From NCBI GenBank assembly GCA_963924555.1, contig OZ004583.1, forward strand, positions 9,066,582-9,130,581: 64,000 nt of DNA, given 5' to 3'. A model generated the notes under the pieces. That model ran no database searches. It saw only the letters and a program-made list of their open reading frames with translations, and was not told the DNA's origin. This stretch comes from Crambe crambe. Taxonomy: Eukaryota; Porifera; Demospongiae; Poecilosclerida; Crambeidae. This document shows positions 33,843 to 44,740 of the stretch, one piece after another (position 1 is the first letter of the stretch; each line of letters begins with the position of its first letter). The translations under genes and the position numbers were made by a program.

Positions 33843-36335
33843 GATCTCGTGATATGCACCCTATCTACGGTCCTAAGGACTTTCTGGGTGTGATCTTACA
33901 AGTGAGAGATCCCAACTACACACCCATCATTCCTGAATCCTCCCTGGATGATGTGGGCGACGCTGGAGGCAGTTTGCATGCCAACATGAATGTCATGTCT
34001 CTTCATCGACTAGTAAGAACACTGCAGTGAGCTCCTTCTAATCCAACCCAGCAGAAGTGTCAGGGGTTGATTTATATAATTATTGGAGACTTTTTAAAGT
34101 GTCCTGAATACAGTCGTTTCAGGGGTCCCGATTAGAGGGAGTTCACTGTAGCTGCATAAACTGCTTCTCTCTGCACACATACATGCACACACACAGAGGG
34201 ATAAGTTTAGGAGTTTGCACCCACTTGAAGTCTAAGTGGAGGCACATGCACGACACATGCATTATAATAATGCATATGGTACGAACCTGTTGGTAACAAG
34301 TTTAATCCAGGTCAGCATATTTTTGAAGGTCACTGTTTATATGATTAAGGTAGCACATTCATTGTTGAATAAGAAGTCTTCTGACCACATACTGTTATGT
34401 AGGTTCTGTTGAGTACATAGAGAAGTCCAATAAAGGTTGGTGATAACATACATACATACATACATTAATGCAGGGTTCTCCCCGAAAGGGTGTTAGAAAG
34501 GTGCAACACCGCTCTGATGGGGGCCCATTTTCTTTCATGTGGTTAAAACGATGTATTTTAATAAAGAATATCAAAATCCTTTAATGTGGTATTCAAGCAC
34601 TGCTCTGATCAGTTCCACTGGGGAGAACCATGATAATGATATGACCTTATGTTTATTGGGATTGCTTAGTGCTGAAGAAGGGACTGTGGTCACTAGCGAA
34701 GGAGCTGTGCAAAACAGTCTGTCCTGTAGGTCATCGTAGAGAACTGTGGTGCAGGACACTAGCATTGGACACCACTGAACCAGAGGTGAGGTGTAATGGT
34801 TTCTATAAAGGTTAGTCTATGCATGTGTGTATGTTTTTCTTCAGCATGCTTTCCATTATGAAGATCTCAAGTCAGCAGTGTTGAAGTATGCTTTGATCTT
34901 TGAGAAAGTGATAGTCAATGTAATGTCTCACAATATATATATGCCCTGCACTTAATTCAATCACCAATACACATTATCAGGATGTGAAGAGGACAGCTGC
35001 TAATGATGACAACTACTTTGTATTTGAGGATGTCATGCACCAAACCCTCTTCTGCTTCCTCCATGATTCATTGCTGATTCAGCACTTTCAACACCTCAGT
35101 CCAACTCCACTGGGCACTCACTACCAAGGTGCACATGCTCCATAGGTTATCATGGTATCCATTGAATCAATGTTTATAGTTACAGGACAACCTGAGACAC
35201 CAGATTCCAGGACAGTCTGCAATTGTATTCATCATCATGAATGTGTTTTATGCCTTTACGTCAACAACAGGTGTAGTGCCTTTTCATGGGTTCTCTCTCT
35301 ATAGTGAGTCCATAGTTATCAATCTCTCACACTCTTTTCATCCGTCCCTTCTCCCCCTCCACCCCTTTCCCTCTCCTATCCCTCACTCCCCCCTCCCTCC
35401 AGTTGCCCCTCTCTGCTTCTTATTCAACAGACCTGACCACTTGTTTGCTCTCTTCAAGCAATTATACTTACGGTATATGCACATTAAACCACTCAATCCC
35501 CCCCTCTAAATTAACACTTTGCAACGCCTCAGGTTCTTTGTGCACCTTCATTCACTGTCTTCCCACCCCCAGGTAAGCCAATAGGATTCAGAAAGTGTTC
35601 TGATTATAGGAGAGTCGTATCGTTGGTTAAAGGTATGTTGGTCATGTGACCACTGTACCAATATGTACATGCCCCCAGGTATGGTGGTTTATTGTTGCAG
35701 AAGTGTTATTTACTTTCATTTTTCAGGGAATTCTTAGCCTGTGTTGTCAGTTTGAGAGTCTCCTTCAGTGCAGAGAACCCGAACTCTTTAGGCACCTCAA
35801 ACATATCAATGCCGAACCGTGAGTCCCTTCCCCTGCCCCCAGGAAGCTTGCCAGTTTCATCCCCCTGCAGTATTCGACTTGCTTTCTTGTGGCTAATGTC
35901 GGCCTTTTCTGGTTACCTTGACTCCCGTGAGGTGCTGTTGCTATGGGACAGGGTCATTGGTCACAATTCCCTCACCGTAATAGCAAGTTAGTCCCCTCAG
36001 CATGATTGTTATCATGTAATACTCCATGTTATCGCTATAGTGATGGCTGTGGCCATATTCGAGTTTCGTGCTGTGAACTTACTCAAGGCTACCTCTTATA
36101 GTGAAGCAGAGGTATGTTTCCCTCTACCATTTACACTTACACATTGTGGGCACCCTGGTAATTCACTTCATCCCTTTATCTCATCTAGACCCTCCTTAGG
36201 TTTTCGAGTTGAATCTTCAGACTCCTTATTATCAGATCAATCTTCATGTCATTTTCTCTCCCCAAATAGGATATTCTCACTGACCTTCGCTGTGTCAAAG
36301 CTCTCCCTCTCCTCCAGCAAACACTGTTTTTATAA
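33843..36335 (+). CDS. TBC1D19: TBC1D19-like Rab-GAP, C-terminal part
   Basis: A chain of exons encodes a TBC-domain C-terminus. It runs HPIYGPKDFLGVILQ (from about 33843), HAFHYEDLKSAVLKYALIFE (about 34845), and DVKRTAANDDNYFVFEDVMH with LHDSLLIQHF (34981). Next come GVVPFHGFSLY (about 35270), APLCFLFNRPDHLFALFKQL (35402), FFVHLHSLSSHPQ (35532) and GILSLCCQFESLL (35728). Last are FLWLMSAFSGYLDSREVLLL with WDRVIGHNSL (about 35874), FEFRAVNLLKATSY (36040) and DILTDLRCVKALPLL (36272), with TAA at 36333-36335. The order and the W-D-R / A-F-S-G-Y motifs match TBC1D19, a putative GTPase-activating protein for Rab GTPases. The N-terminal half is missing because the left end abuts the TACA repeat and a foreign truncated gene. 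The gene may be broken here, or its 5' exons may lie elsewhere. Confidence 0.75.
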
Positions 36336-36649
36336 TAATGATTTCTCTTCTCAACTAAAAAAAAATGCTCAAGCAAAGCAAGGCCTGTATGCAGCAAGAT
36401 GCTTAGCCAGAAAAAATGAACAATAACAAGCTAATGGAATTTTGTGTAACGTAATAGCACATAAGCACATTATACTACATACAATACATTATTATGAAAA
36501 AGATGAATAATAAAAAAACCTTTGTATATAAATGTTGTAGCACTTATACTAAGATTAATGAATAATAAAAAAACCTTTGTATATAAAATTAATGTTGTAG
36601 CACTTATACTAAGATTAATGAATAATAAACAAACTTAAACCCAGCAAAA
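36336..36649. repeat. Tandem repeat downstream of TBC1D19
   Basis: A unit of about 65-70 bp (ATGTTGTAGCACTTATACTA and flanks) is repeated about twice at 36500-36630. Otherwise I see nothing coding. Confidence 0.65.
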
Positions 36650-38268
36650 TTAGAAGGGCAGACTAGCTACATACAGTGAGAAGATCACGTACAGCACATG
36701 ATACACTGCTGCTGACCCTGATGATGGTGCTCGTGTTCCTGCCACCATAGATTTAAATTATTAGCTAGCTAGATATAATGTACTGTAAAGCCACTACTAT
36801 TATGGTAGCCAGTGACCTAACCAATTCACTGCCATTCCCCCCTCGTGCTAATGAGCCTTACCCCCTTAGTCTGCCATTAATGAGTGTTATCCCTCATATT
36901 AGTCTGTACAGGTTTGATTGACTAGATATAGCAAGCATACTTACCTGTATCTCTAGTTGTTGTATCTCTAGTTGTTGTATCTCTAGTGTTAACAATGATC
37001 ATTTCTATGTATAATAAATTATAGTGATATAATCAACAATGGAAAAAAAAAGTTATCATCTTTACCTGTTGAATTTACAATTATGGTTACACTTGTTCCC
37101 CTTTGATTGTATTCAATGAAACGGCATTGGTATGTTGTTCCGTTTTCACTTGTCTTCACTGGGGATATTATAAGCTCTTGATCATTGACTGTGTGCCTCT
37201 CTGGTAAACGATCTTGACGTGTGGGCGAGCCATTTATGCTCCAATGCGACAAAAGTCGAGTATGATTATTCAAGTTTTCTGTCCCATTGCAAGGACATTC
37301 GACTGTTACCCTTTGACCTTCTTGCACATATTGGATCCTATCCTGATTTGGATAGCACGTTGGTCCTGGTTGAGCTGCTACAGCTATGTATATAAAGGTA
37401 TGGAATATTATGAAACTCTCCAAAGATATGAAGGGTAAATGAACCAGGGGATGACATGTAATTCAGGTTAAAACCCTGTGACAGCACATGAGAGAGGAGC
37501 TGGCCCACAACACATTTAGACCACTATCCCTTCAAAACTGTGGAGCTGTGGAGCCCAAAGTCAAAGTTGCACAAAGGTGAACCACTATCAAGGACTTTGG
37601 AATGTTCTAGCTTCTGATAATAGTGCAGTAATGTATACATGTACATGTTGCCAAGGGTGTATCCACCACTCTGGTTGGTCCGGTTTTCACCGGACCATCC
37701 AATTTTATCTCACCTATGAAACACCATGACCCAAGCACGCCTTAAATCATTTAACTCTCATCGAGATCTCACAGACGGTTGAACATAGAAGTTATAACCA
37801 TTTTTGCAAAATTCACACTTAGTCTAGCATAGCTTTATCAAAACTCCTTATAAAAGTGGGTGTGGTGATAAAAGGTAAAGTGGGCATGGCCATCCAAAAA
37901 TTTTCCACACACAAGCACACCGAACCACTCAAAATTCTGTGGATACACCCCTGGTTGCTGGATATACAGAACAAAGATTGATCCCATTCTCATCCCTACC
38001 CTTGTTTCCTGAGTAATGGTCATCCCTACAACTTTTTCATTTCACAGAAATGTTTTTCCCCTCATATTAGCTATGTCTATGCATTAATTTTGTTGAGTAG
38101 GATGTAATTCTTTTCATACCATTTATGTAGCTACCTATCTCATTAAAATACCCGGGCCATCAACAGAAGATACAAATGCAGACCTGGGTATGAAGAGAGC
38201 TAATTAGCTATAACTACAGCTAACTACTCACCGGTGATTGTAAAAATGAGGACTAGTTTGATGTCCAT
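36650..38268 (-). CDS. Short secreted Ig-domain protein, probable GPI anchor
   Basis: Three exons join in phase: 38268-38232, 37374-37066 and 36738-36650, 144 aa. Exon 1 is a signal peptide (MDIKLVLIFTITG). Exon 2 is a single Ig domain with Cys pair (VTVECPC and TTYQCRF), a W (LLSHWSING) and several N-glycosylation sequons. Exon 3 is GTRAPSSGSAAVYHVLYVIF, then a short hydrophobic end, with no basic stop-transfer residues. Small residues followed by a hydrophobic C-terminus fit a GPI signal. The Ig domain is closely related to the first Ig of 42787-44740. The last exon resembles the final exon of the plus-strand gene 38787-40822. A surface adhesion or recognition role is inferred. Confidence 0.75.
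36945..36990. repeat. Short tandem repeat
   Basis: GTATCTCTAGTTGTT repeated three times, within the last intron of the minus-strand Ig gene. Confidence 0.7.
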
Positions 38269-38786
38269 TTCAGAAGTTGCTGCTTACGTCTGGACTATGT
38301 GATCACTATAATATAATATATGAATTTTTGTTGTTCCATCGATTCTGGATCCTAGATCCTGCATATGCAGCTCCGCCCCCCAACTGCACACGCACTATCA
38401 TAGATTGTCCTAATAGCTACAGAGATCTGCCATGTTGCTGCGACTACTGCGACTCCTGCTGCCTGGCTTAGTACTTTCCGATTTGTGTTTGTGTAGGTTG
38501 CTAAATGTAGGGATAAATGACTAGCTATAACTGTGCTTCAATTTTATTAATAGTCGTTGTTTATCAACTTTTGTTTTTTCTAGGCTAAAGTACCGTTTCT
38601 TGTAGATTCTTATGAAGTGATGGGCACTGTCACAATTATAGTTACATATAACTACCCTTATCTGACAATATAACATGATACATGGTGGCCTCACTTCCCT
38701 TGTCTGATTTTTTGCTCTGCAAAAAAAAACATGTAGCTAGCTAGCTACTGTCCAGTGATCCATGTTATGAAGGTTTTATGTTGCAG

Positions 38787-40822
38787 GTTCAAGCGTGAGG
38801 TTACACTTAAGCTATGATCAACTCTATATTGGGAAAGTTTATACAAATATCGTCATGGCATCATATGACTCAGAAAACTGTCAGAAATTGGAATTGGAAG
38901 GATTTTCTCGTAATGATCTTCGAATGAATAATTCGATGGTACCCAAAAGACAAACTAATACTACAAATCAAAATCATTCATTCGAACTTGTGACACAAGA
39001 TTGGTTAAATCTTTACTTCCGAATAATAGCAAGAGACGACTCCAATATTCTATGTTCAGACTCGCATACTGGAAGAGTTTATTACCATTTCAATGGTAAT
39101 CTATTATTAATCCAGGCCAATCCCTTCCTGCTATATAAGAGCCTTGTACATGTTAATCTATTCCACCTAGTAGCTAGCTGTCAAATGTAGTAACCAACTG
39201 GATTTCTCCCCCTTACCCCTCCCCCACCCCCTCCATAAAAGTAGAATCATAAATCCATGATTCTTCATGCAGTGGGCTAATCAATGACAGCTATTATGTC
39301 ACATATAGCTATATATATTCTATTTCTTTTTCAACATTTATAGAATCTCAACATGTCAATTACGTAATACCAAATGGTAATGTATGCTTTCCTATTCCCG
39401 AAACCAACATCTGTCATCGTCCTGTGCTAGTATGGGATCATAGTTGCTCTTGTGGACCTTATAATGATGCTTATTATTCTGAATGTGCCAATTTATGTCG
39501 AACAAACTATACTACAGAAGCAATGAATAATTCAGTTTGCTTTAATAATTTGAGTTCGGAAATGAACAACACCTTGTTTCACTTCACTTGCTCACAAGAT
39601 TTATGTGCTGCACATGATTGCCTCGTCAACTTTATAGTATCATCTTACAGGATCATTATTGAAGGTACATAATCATTCTATCTTCCATGACTTTTTTTTT
39701 TGTTTTTTGTTTTTTTGTTGTTGTTTTTATTTCAAGAGCAATCATAACTAGCTACCAAGCTGCATGCCTGATTGAAAAATTTGCTAGAAGCTAGATGGCC
39801 ACAACTGGGAGTGATGTATAGGACAATACATGCTATATCAGTTGAGTGGCTACATGTAGGTAATTCTTGTGCTTGCAGATAGTTATAATTAGCAAGTCTA
39901 TAGTAGCGATTCCGGAAGCTATACATTTCCTGAAACTTTGCCCAGCCTGTGCAGCCTGATGGTTATAGAAGCGCTTGATGTTTAGGTATTACTAGCTAGC
40001 TTATAACAACAAGGCCTACCTGCTGGTGTGGGTTAACCAAGGAACAGGTGAAGCACATAGATGTTATACAGATTTACTGTTTTCCCCATATAAATCTCCA
40101 TAGAACTAAAATCAATGGCAATATCTGTGAGCATAGCCAACTGGTTCATTTGGTGTTTGAGTAGTTAGTACATTTATTAAGCTGCTGCTAGATATTAGTT
40201 TCATGTTCATGTGTTGATTGATCTCTGAGATAGAGCTAGTTACATGTGGGCAGGTCTAGCTTCCAGAATCACTATCTATAATGAATCATCATTGCAACTG
40301 GCTTGTTTCAATCATAGTGATAAAACATTGATAGAAAAGTTAGGCCCTCAAGGATGTAGGGATCCATGATGGCAGTGAAACACAGATTGTAATTAAGGCT
40401 ATATATGGCTATATATAGGCTTTGCAGTTTCTGGTCCCACTTTCTTGGCTGGCACTACAGCACACCCTCAGCTAAGTGATGTGGGTGGGTGACCAGAACT
40501 TGCAGTTGTAAAACCACAGAATGCTAAACCTTTGTCTGCTTCTAGCATGCAGTCTGGGGAAATTTTGTGGTTGTATTACAGCCATTGTATACTGAGTATG
40601 CTCTCTGAAGCCGTTTTAGTAAATCAACTGTAGTATAGTAACTTGGTATTTATTTTTTAATGCTGACTAACAGGAACAGTAATAACAACACAAACAACCA
40701 TGAGAATGACAGAAATGGCAACATCAATGATGACAGGAGGGACAGTGGCAGTGTACTATCACACTTATAATAATGTGCTATATGTGATCTTTTTTATTGT
40801 ACAGTATCTTTTACTCTGCTAG
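38787..40822 (+). CDS. Cysteine-rich extracellular protein, probable GPI anchor, 5' end unresolved
   Basis: Three exons join in phase: 38787-39095, 39344-39664 and 40674-40822. The first is an extracellular domain that I do not recognise (LHLSYDQLYIGKVYTNIV; LEGFSRNDLRMNN) with sequons. The second is cysteine-rich (CFPIPETNICHRPVL, HSCSCGPYNDAYYSECANLC, CSQDLCAAHDC). The third is Thr/Met-rich and ends NNVLYVIFFIVQYLLLC, a GPI-type hydrophobic tail. The first two domains recur, decayed, at 24.1-25.1 kb. A signal-peptide exon was not found. The frame 38346-38470 upstream (Cys-rich CCCDYCDSCC then stop) could belong, but I could not connect it. Confidence 0.65.
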
Positions 40823-41350
40823 TTTCATACTCGATTAATTATGCTTCATGTAACCTTGTAACCTGTATAATCAGTAACCTTGTAACCTGTAACCAGTCAT
40901 ATTATTTTGTGATGTGAATTTGTTCTAAACTTCTGTCATGTGTTCTCTATCTCTACACCAAATTTCCCTCAAATCATGAGTTATGGTGAACCAAAGTTTA
41001 ATAAGTGGCAAGAATGAACTTGGGACTGTAACATAATGTATCATACACCACACGGAAACTTGATTTGCACATGACTGATTTGTAAATGAGCTGAACAAGT
41101 GATTGAGATTGAATAATCTTGAAATCAGCTAGTCCCTATTGGTTGTAGGCTTCCAATTTATGATGTCAGTAGTCAGTAGTCTGTTACTTATAGCTAAATC
41201 ATAGCTTGTAACACAAAATTTCATTCCAATTCTAGCAGATGAATTTTAACATTTTCTAATATTTATTAGCTATGCTAAGATGTTACACATTCCAATTAAT
41301 TAAAATACTTCACAAAAAACAAAAACACTGCCACAAAAAGTTCATTGGGA
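40823..41350. other. Noncoding stretch
   Basis: AT-rich, with repeated CTTGTAACCTGTA near 40850-40890. I see no gene. Confidence 0.4.
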
Positions 41351-41435
41351 GGATTTGGTTTCCCCTATATCTAGCCTGGGTGTGGCTATGTATATAGGCC
41401 CTCCTGGTTTGCCTGAATGGTACTATTGCAATGCC

Positions 41436-41495
41436 ATGGGACAGGGTCATGGTCACAATTCCCTTACCGTAATTAATAGCAGGTTAGTCTCCTCA
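41436..41495 (+). pseudogene. TBC1D19 exon remnant, plus orientation
   Basis: GGGACAGGGTCAT-GGTCACAATTCCC-TACCGTAAT matches the WDRVIGHNSLTVIA coding stretch at 35943-35985 with one base lost and a few changes, including part of the following donor region. Confidence 0.65.
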
Positions 41496-41769
41496 ACCTC
41501 TTGGAGCACTATCTCAAATCTGGGCATCTCAGGTTGTCCTTCACAGAGCCTCCAACTATACTGATGTACCGAAATTTGACCAAAGATACAGAAGAATTTC
41601 CAAAAAATACTGAAATTTAGATAAACTTATATTTTATATCACCATTAGCTACTTATAAAATGGCTGAAATTCATGGTAATACTGAAAATGGGAGCAATTT
41701 ATACTGAAATCAAAGTTCATATGTTGGAGGCACTGCCTTCAGTAGTATCATAACAACCATAATAACCTA

Positions 41770-41995
41770 AGAGGAGCATGTGCACCTTGGTAGTGAGTGT
41801 CCAGTGGAGTAGGACTGAGGGGTTGAAAGTCCTGAATCAGCGATGAATCATGGAGGAAGCAGAAGAGGGTTTGGTGCATGACACTCTCAAACACAAATTA
41901 GTTGTCATCATCATGCAGTGGTGATTTGAATTAAATCATGCAAGATCACTTTCTCAAAATGTATGTTAGTACTGCTGACTTCATTATGGAAGTAG
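41770..41995 (-). pseudogene. TBC1D19 exon remnant, inverted
   Basis: The reverse complement matches the exons at about 34850-34920 and 34981-35131 of the TBC1D19-like gene. The strings CATGCACCAAACCCTCTTCT and TCAGCACTCACTA-type neighbours are nearly unchanged, while CATTATGAAGTCAGCAGTACT has lost the GATCTCAA segment. The two exons lie closer together than in the source. Confidence 0.7.
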
Positions 41996-42786
41996 CTATA
42001 TAACTACGTATGTTGGAGTACCCCCCAACAACCCAACTTGTTTTGGAGATAAAGGTTACCCAAATTATTTAATTATTGTTATGAATAATCTTGTCCTTCA
42101 TATGAATTTTGTGTAGGATTCATTCTCAAGATGAATGCATGGAATCCTCAATCATGACACAGTGCTAGCTACCTGTGAAGATTTGGGGCCATTAACTTTT
42201 GATCTCCATAAAACAATACATACATAAAAAGCTCACGACCTTGCAAGTTGAAGTGAGAACTGAAGATGATCGGAGGCAAGTGAGGTGATTGCCTCCTCTG
42301 ATTTATTGACCTTAGTAGCTAGGTATACTAAATACAAGTCCTATTCAAGTTATTCAAGGCTTGTATACACTACCTGCATGTTTTCATAGTGTTGAGAAAT
42401 CAAACTTTTTGTACTTCTGGCTACAGCTATAGCCCTTGGACTACTTGCTAACAGTGTATGGCAATGGGATTTCACCTGCTTTAGGCCTGGTAGCTACCTC
42501 CCAAAATATCAAAGCATCAAAACATTAGTTTAATGATGATAACATAATGATACACCTGTACTTATATAGTACTGAATTTACCAATCCAAGGCCTTACAGT
42601 ACTAGATAACTTTTTTTTTCTTTCCATTTTTCAATTAAAACAAAAAACCGTTATCTACAGCTATCTTATGCACATCCTGTTATTTTTACTGAAGTAGCTA
42701 TAAGTTATATTGTTGAACTATAGTTAGCTAGCTATAGCTTTATCTCAAAAAGGACAAGTAGCTAGCTATTTGCCAGTCGAATTTTC
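41996..42786. other. Noncoding stretch upstream of receptor gene
   Basis: AT-rich, no coding signal. It would contain the promoter of the receptor starting at 42787. Confidence 0.4.
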
Positions 42787-44740
42787 ATGATTAAATTTTA
42801 TGTAACAATGATCATAAGGATCATCAGTGCCATATTATTATTGGTCACAAAGTCATGTACGTAGGTATTAGCTATAAGTTAACTAGCTGTATAATTATAC
42901 AAAAGAGAATTATAGTCTAAAATTCATTGTAGTGACTCAACCAGAGTGCTATTCAGATGGTTCTGAGTTGATGACAGTGAATGCACACATCAATAGTACT
43001 GCCATAATCCAGTGTCCCTGCGATCAGACAGAACAAGAGATACCACAGTGGAGAATAAATGATGGTCCACCTCTGATATTCACTCAATTACCTTCGAGGC
43101 ATTCAATAATTATGAGTCAGAACCTCAGGATTTTTCCAGTGGAGCAAAGTGATAATGGATCAACTTATCAATGTATTTTTCAGCCATTTAGTCATGGAAT
43201 CAAGATGAAAATAATAATAACTCCTAGAGGTAGCTATTACTATAACAGCTAGACAATTATTATAGCTATTTTTGTTTTATTTTTAGAACCAATAAGGATA
43301 ATAGAAGGGCCAGGGGATACCTCAGTGATGGAAGGAGAAACTGCTGAATTCTCTTGTTTTTTCACTGGATCTTCAAATACTCCATGCTGGATAATAAATG
43401 GCACTGTATACTCAATTGATGAGTTACCCAATGGTTATTCTTACAGGAACCACACATTGTTTGTAACTGGTGTTGATTCGTCATTGAATTCAACCACTTA
43501 TCAATGTCAAATTCTTCATGTCATGAGTTCTGTAGCTATACTCACTGTATATCCAGGTACAGCTATAATATATCAATAGATAATCTATATCCATGTTATT
43601 ACCATTAGCTATAACAGATGAAACAGAAAGAGTTACTCTAATGAGTGAGTGGTTTACCTAATAATTATTACATACTGAATAATCATCTCAACAATAATAG
43701 CTAGGACAGGATATAGCTACATATAGTAAATCTGGTGAAATGAATAGAATTTAGCTAGCTAATGCGGCAAAAGAGTTAGCAGTAGCTATGTAGCCATGCA
43801 TGCTACATATGTTTCCCTTCACTTAAAATGATGCATAATAAAATGCTGTCCATACACTCCATAGTTAATTTGTATCCAACAGTCGTGTGTGGGGAGGTAT
43901 AATTTGCTTGGCTATTAATCTCCTCTTCTCTCTGTGCTACGTATATAGGTGATAACAACCAGAGTGTTTCTTCTGCTAATACGCCTACAAAAAATAATGG
44001 GAGTAAACCTGGTTAGTAAGCTGCCCAGCTAGCAATAATAACTTATCCTGATTTTTCCTAACCCTACACAGATCCAGCAAACCATAGTCTAATATATATA
44101 ATAGGGTCTGCTATTGGAGGACCATTACTTGTTATGTTAGTACTGATTATAGTACTAATTGTAATAATTTTCTTCATCTTAAGGAAAATGAAACGGTAAG
44201 ACTTATTTTTTATTATTTTGTTGTTGTTATTGTTATTGTTAGCTAGATCAAAAATCAGCAACGCAATTGATACCTTGGGTGATTTCCTTCATGTTTAGCT
44301 AGTATGTGTGGTAGTGTGTAGTTTTGGAGATTGGCTTCTTTGGCACCATGTGTGGGTGGGACATGCCACCACCCATGTAACTCAGTTTTCAAATTTTTGT
44401 TCCTTAAGATCCCTTTTCTCAAGTAGGTATTATCGTGTCTATGCAACACTATAAATCCAGTCAAGCTCAACTGGCAACAAACTTGATTTAATTCCCACCC
44501 AAGAAGCAGTTATTATTTATGGTATCTTGGTATGTACGTAGCTGATAACTATGTAACTATTGTGCTATTTCTAGTTTAAAGACCTCAAATGTACCCATGA
44601 AAGCTGATGCAGTATATGAAGAGTTAGATCTTCCAACCACATTCAGTTACTCACAATGTCCAGTTTATGGAATGTTGGAAAGTGGAACCTTGAAAACAGA
44701 AGCAGTGAACCCTAAATATGAAGAGCCTTTGGCACTCTAA
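42787..44740 (+). CDS. Two-Ig transmembrane receptor with tyrosine-motif tail
   Basis: Six exons join in phase: 42787-42856, 42933-43229, 43287-43556, 43949-44011, 44072-44195 and 44575-44740, 329 aa. It has a signal peptide (IIRIISAILLLVTKS) and Ig1 (AIIQCPCDQTEQEIPQWRIN to STYQCIF). Ig2 follows (AEFSCFFTGSSNTPCWIING to TTYQCQI), then a Ser/Asn linker. The TM helix (IIGSAIGGPLLVMLVLIIVL) ends in a basic stop-transfer RKMKR. The tail has VYEELDL, PVYGML and KYEEP. Relative to its paralogues, a 5-bp deletion after the third tyrosine (GAAGAG then CCTTTGG) shifts frame and ends the protein at once, losing the YEEI and following residues. Type I receptor at the plasma membrane; ITIM/SH2-type signalling is inferred from motifs. 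Confidence 0.85.

Noticed and set aside
38346-38470. Cys-rich frame CCCDYCDSCC as first exon of the 38787 gene
   Set aside because: It ends in a stop and no donor in a compatible phase was found, so I left it unconnected.
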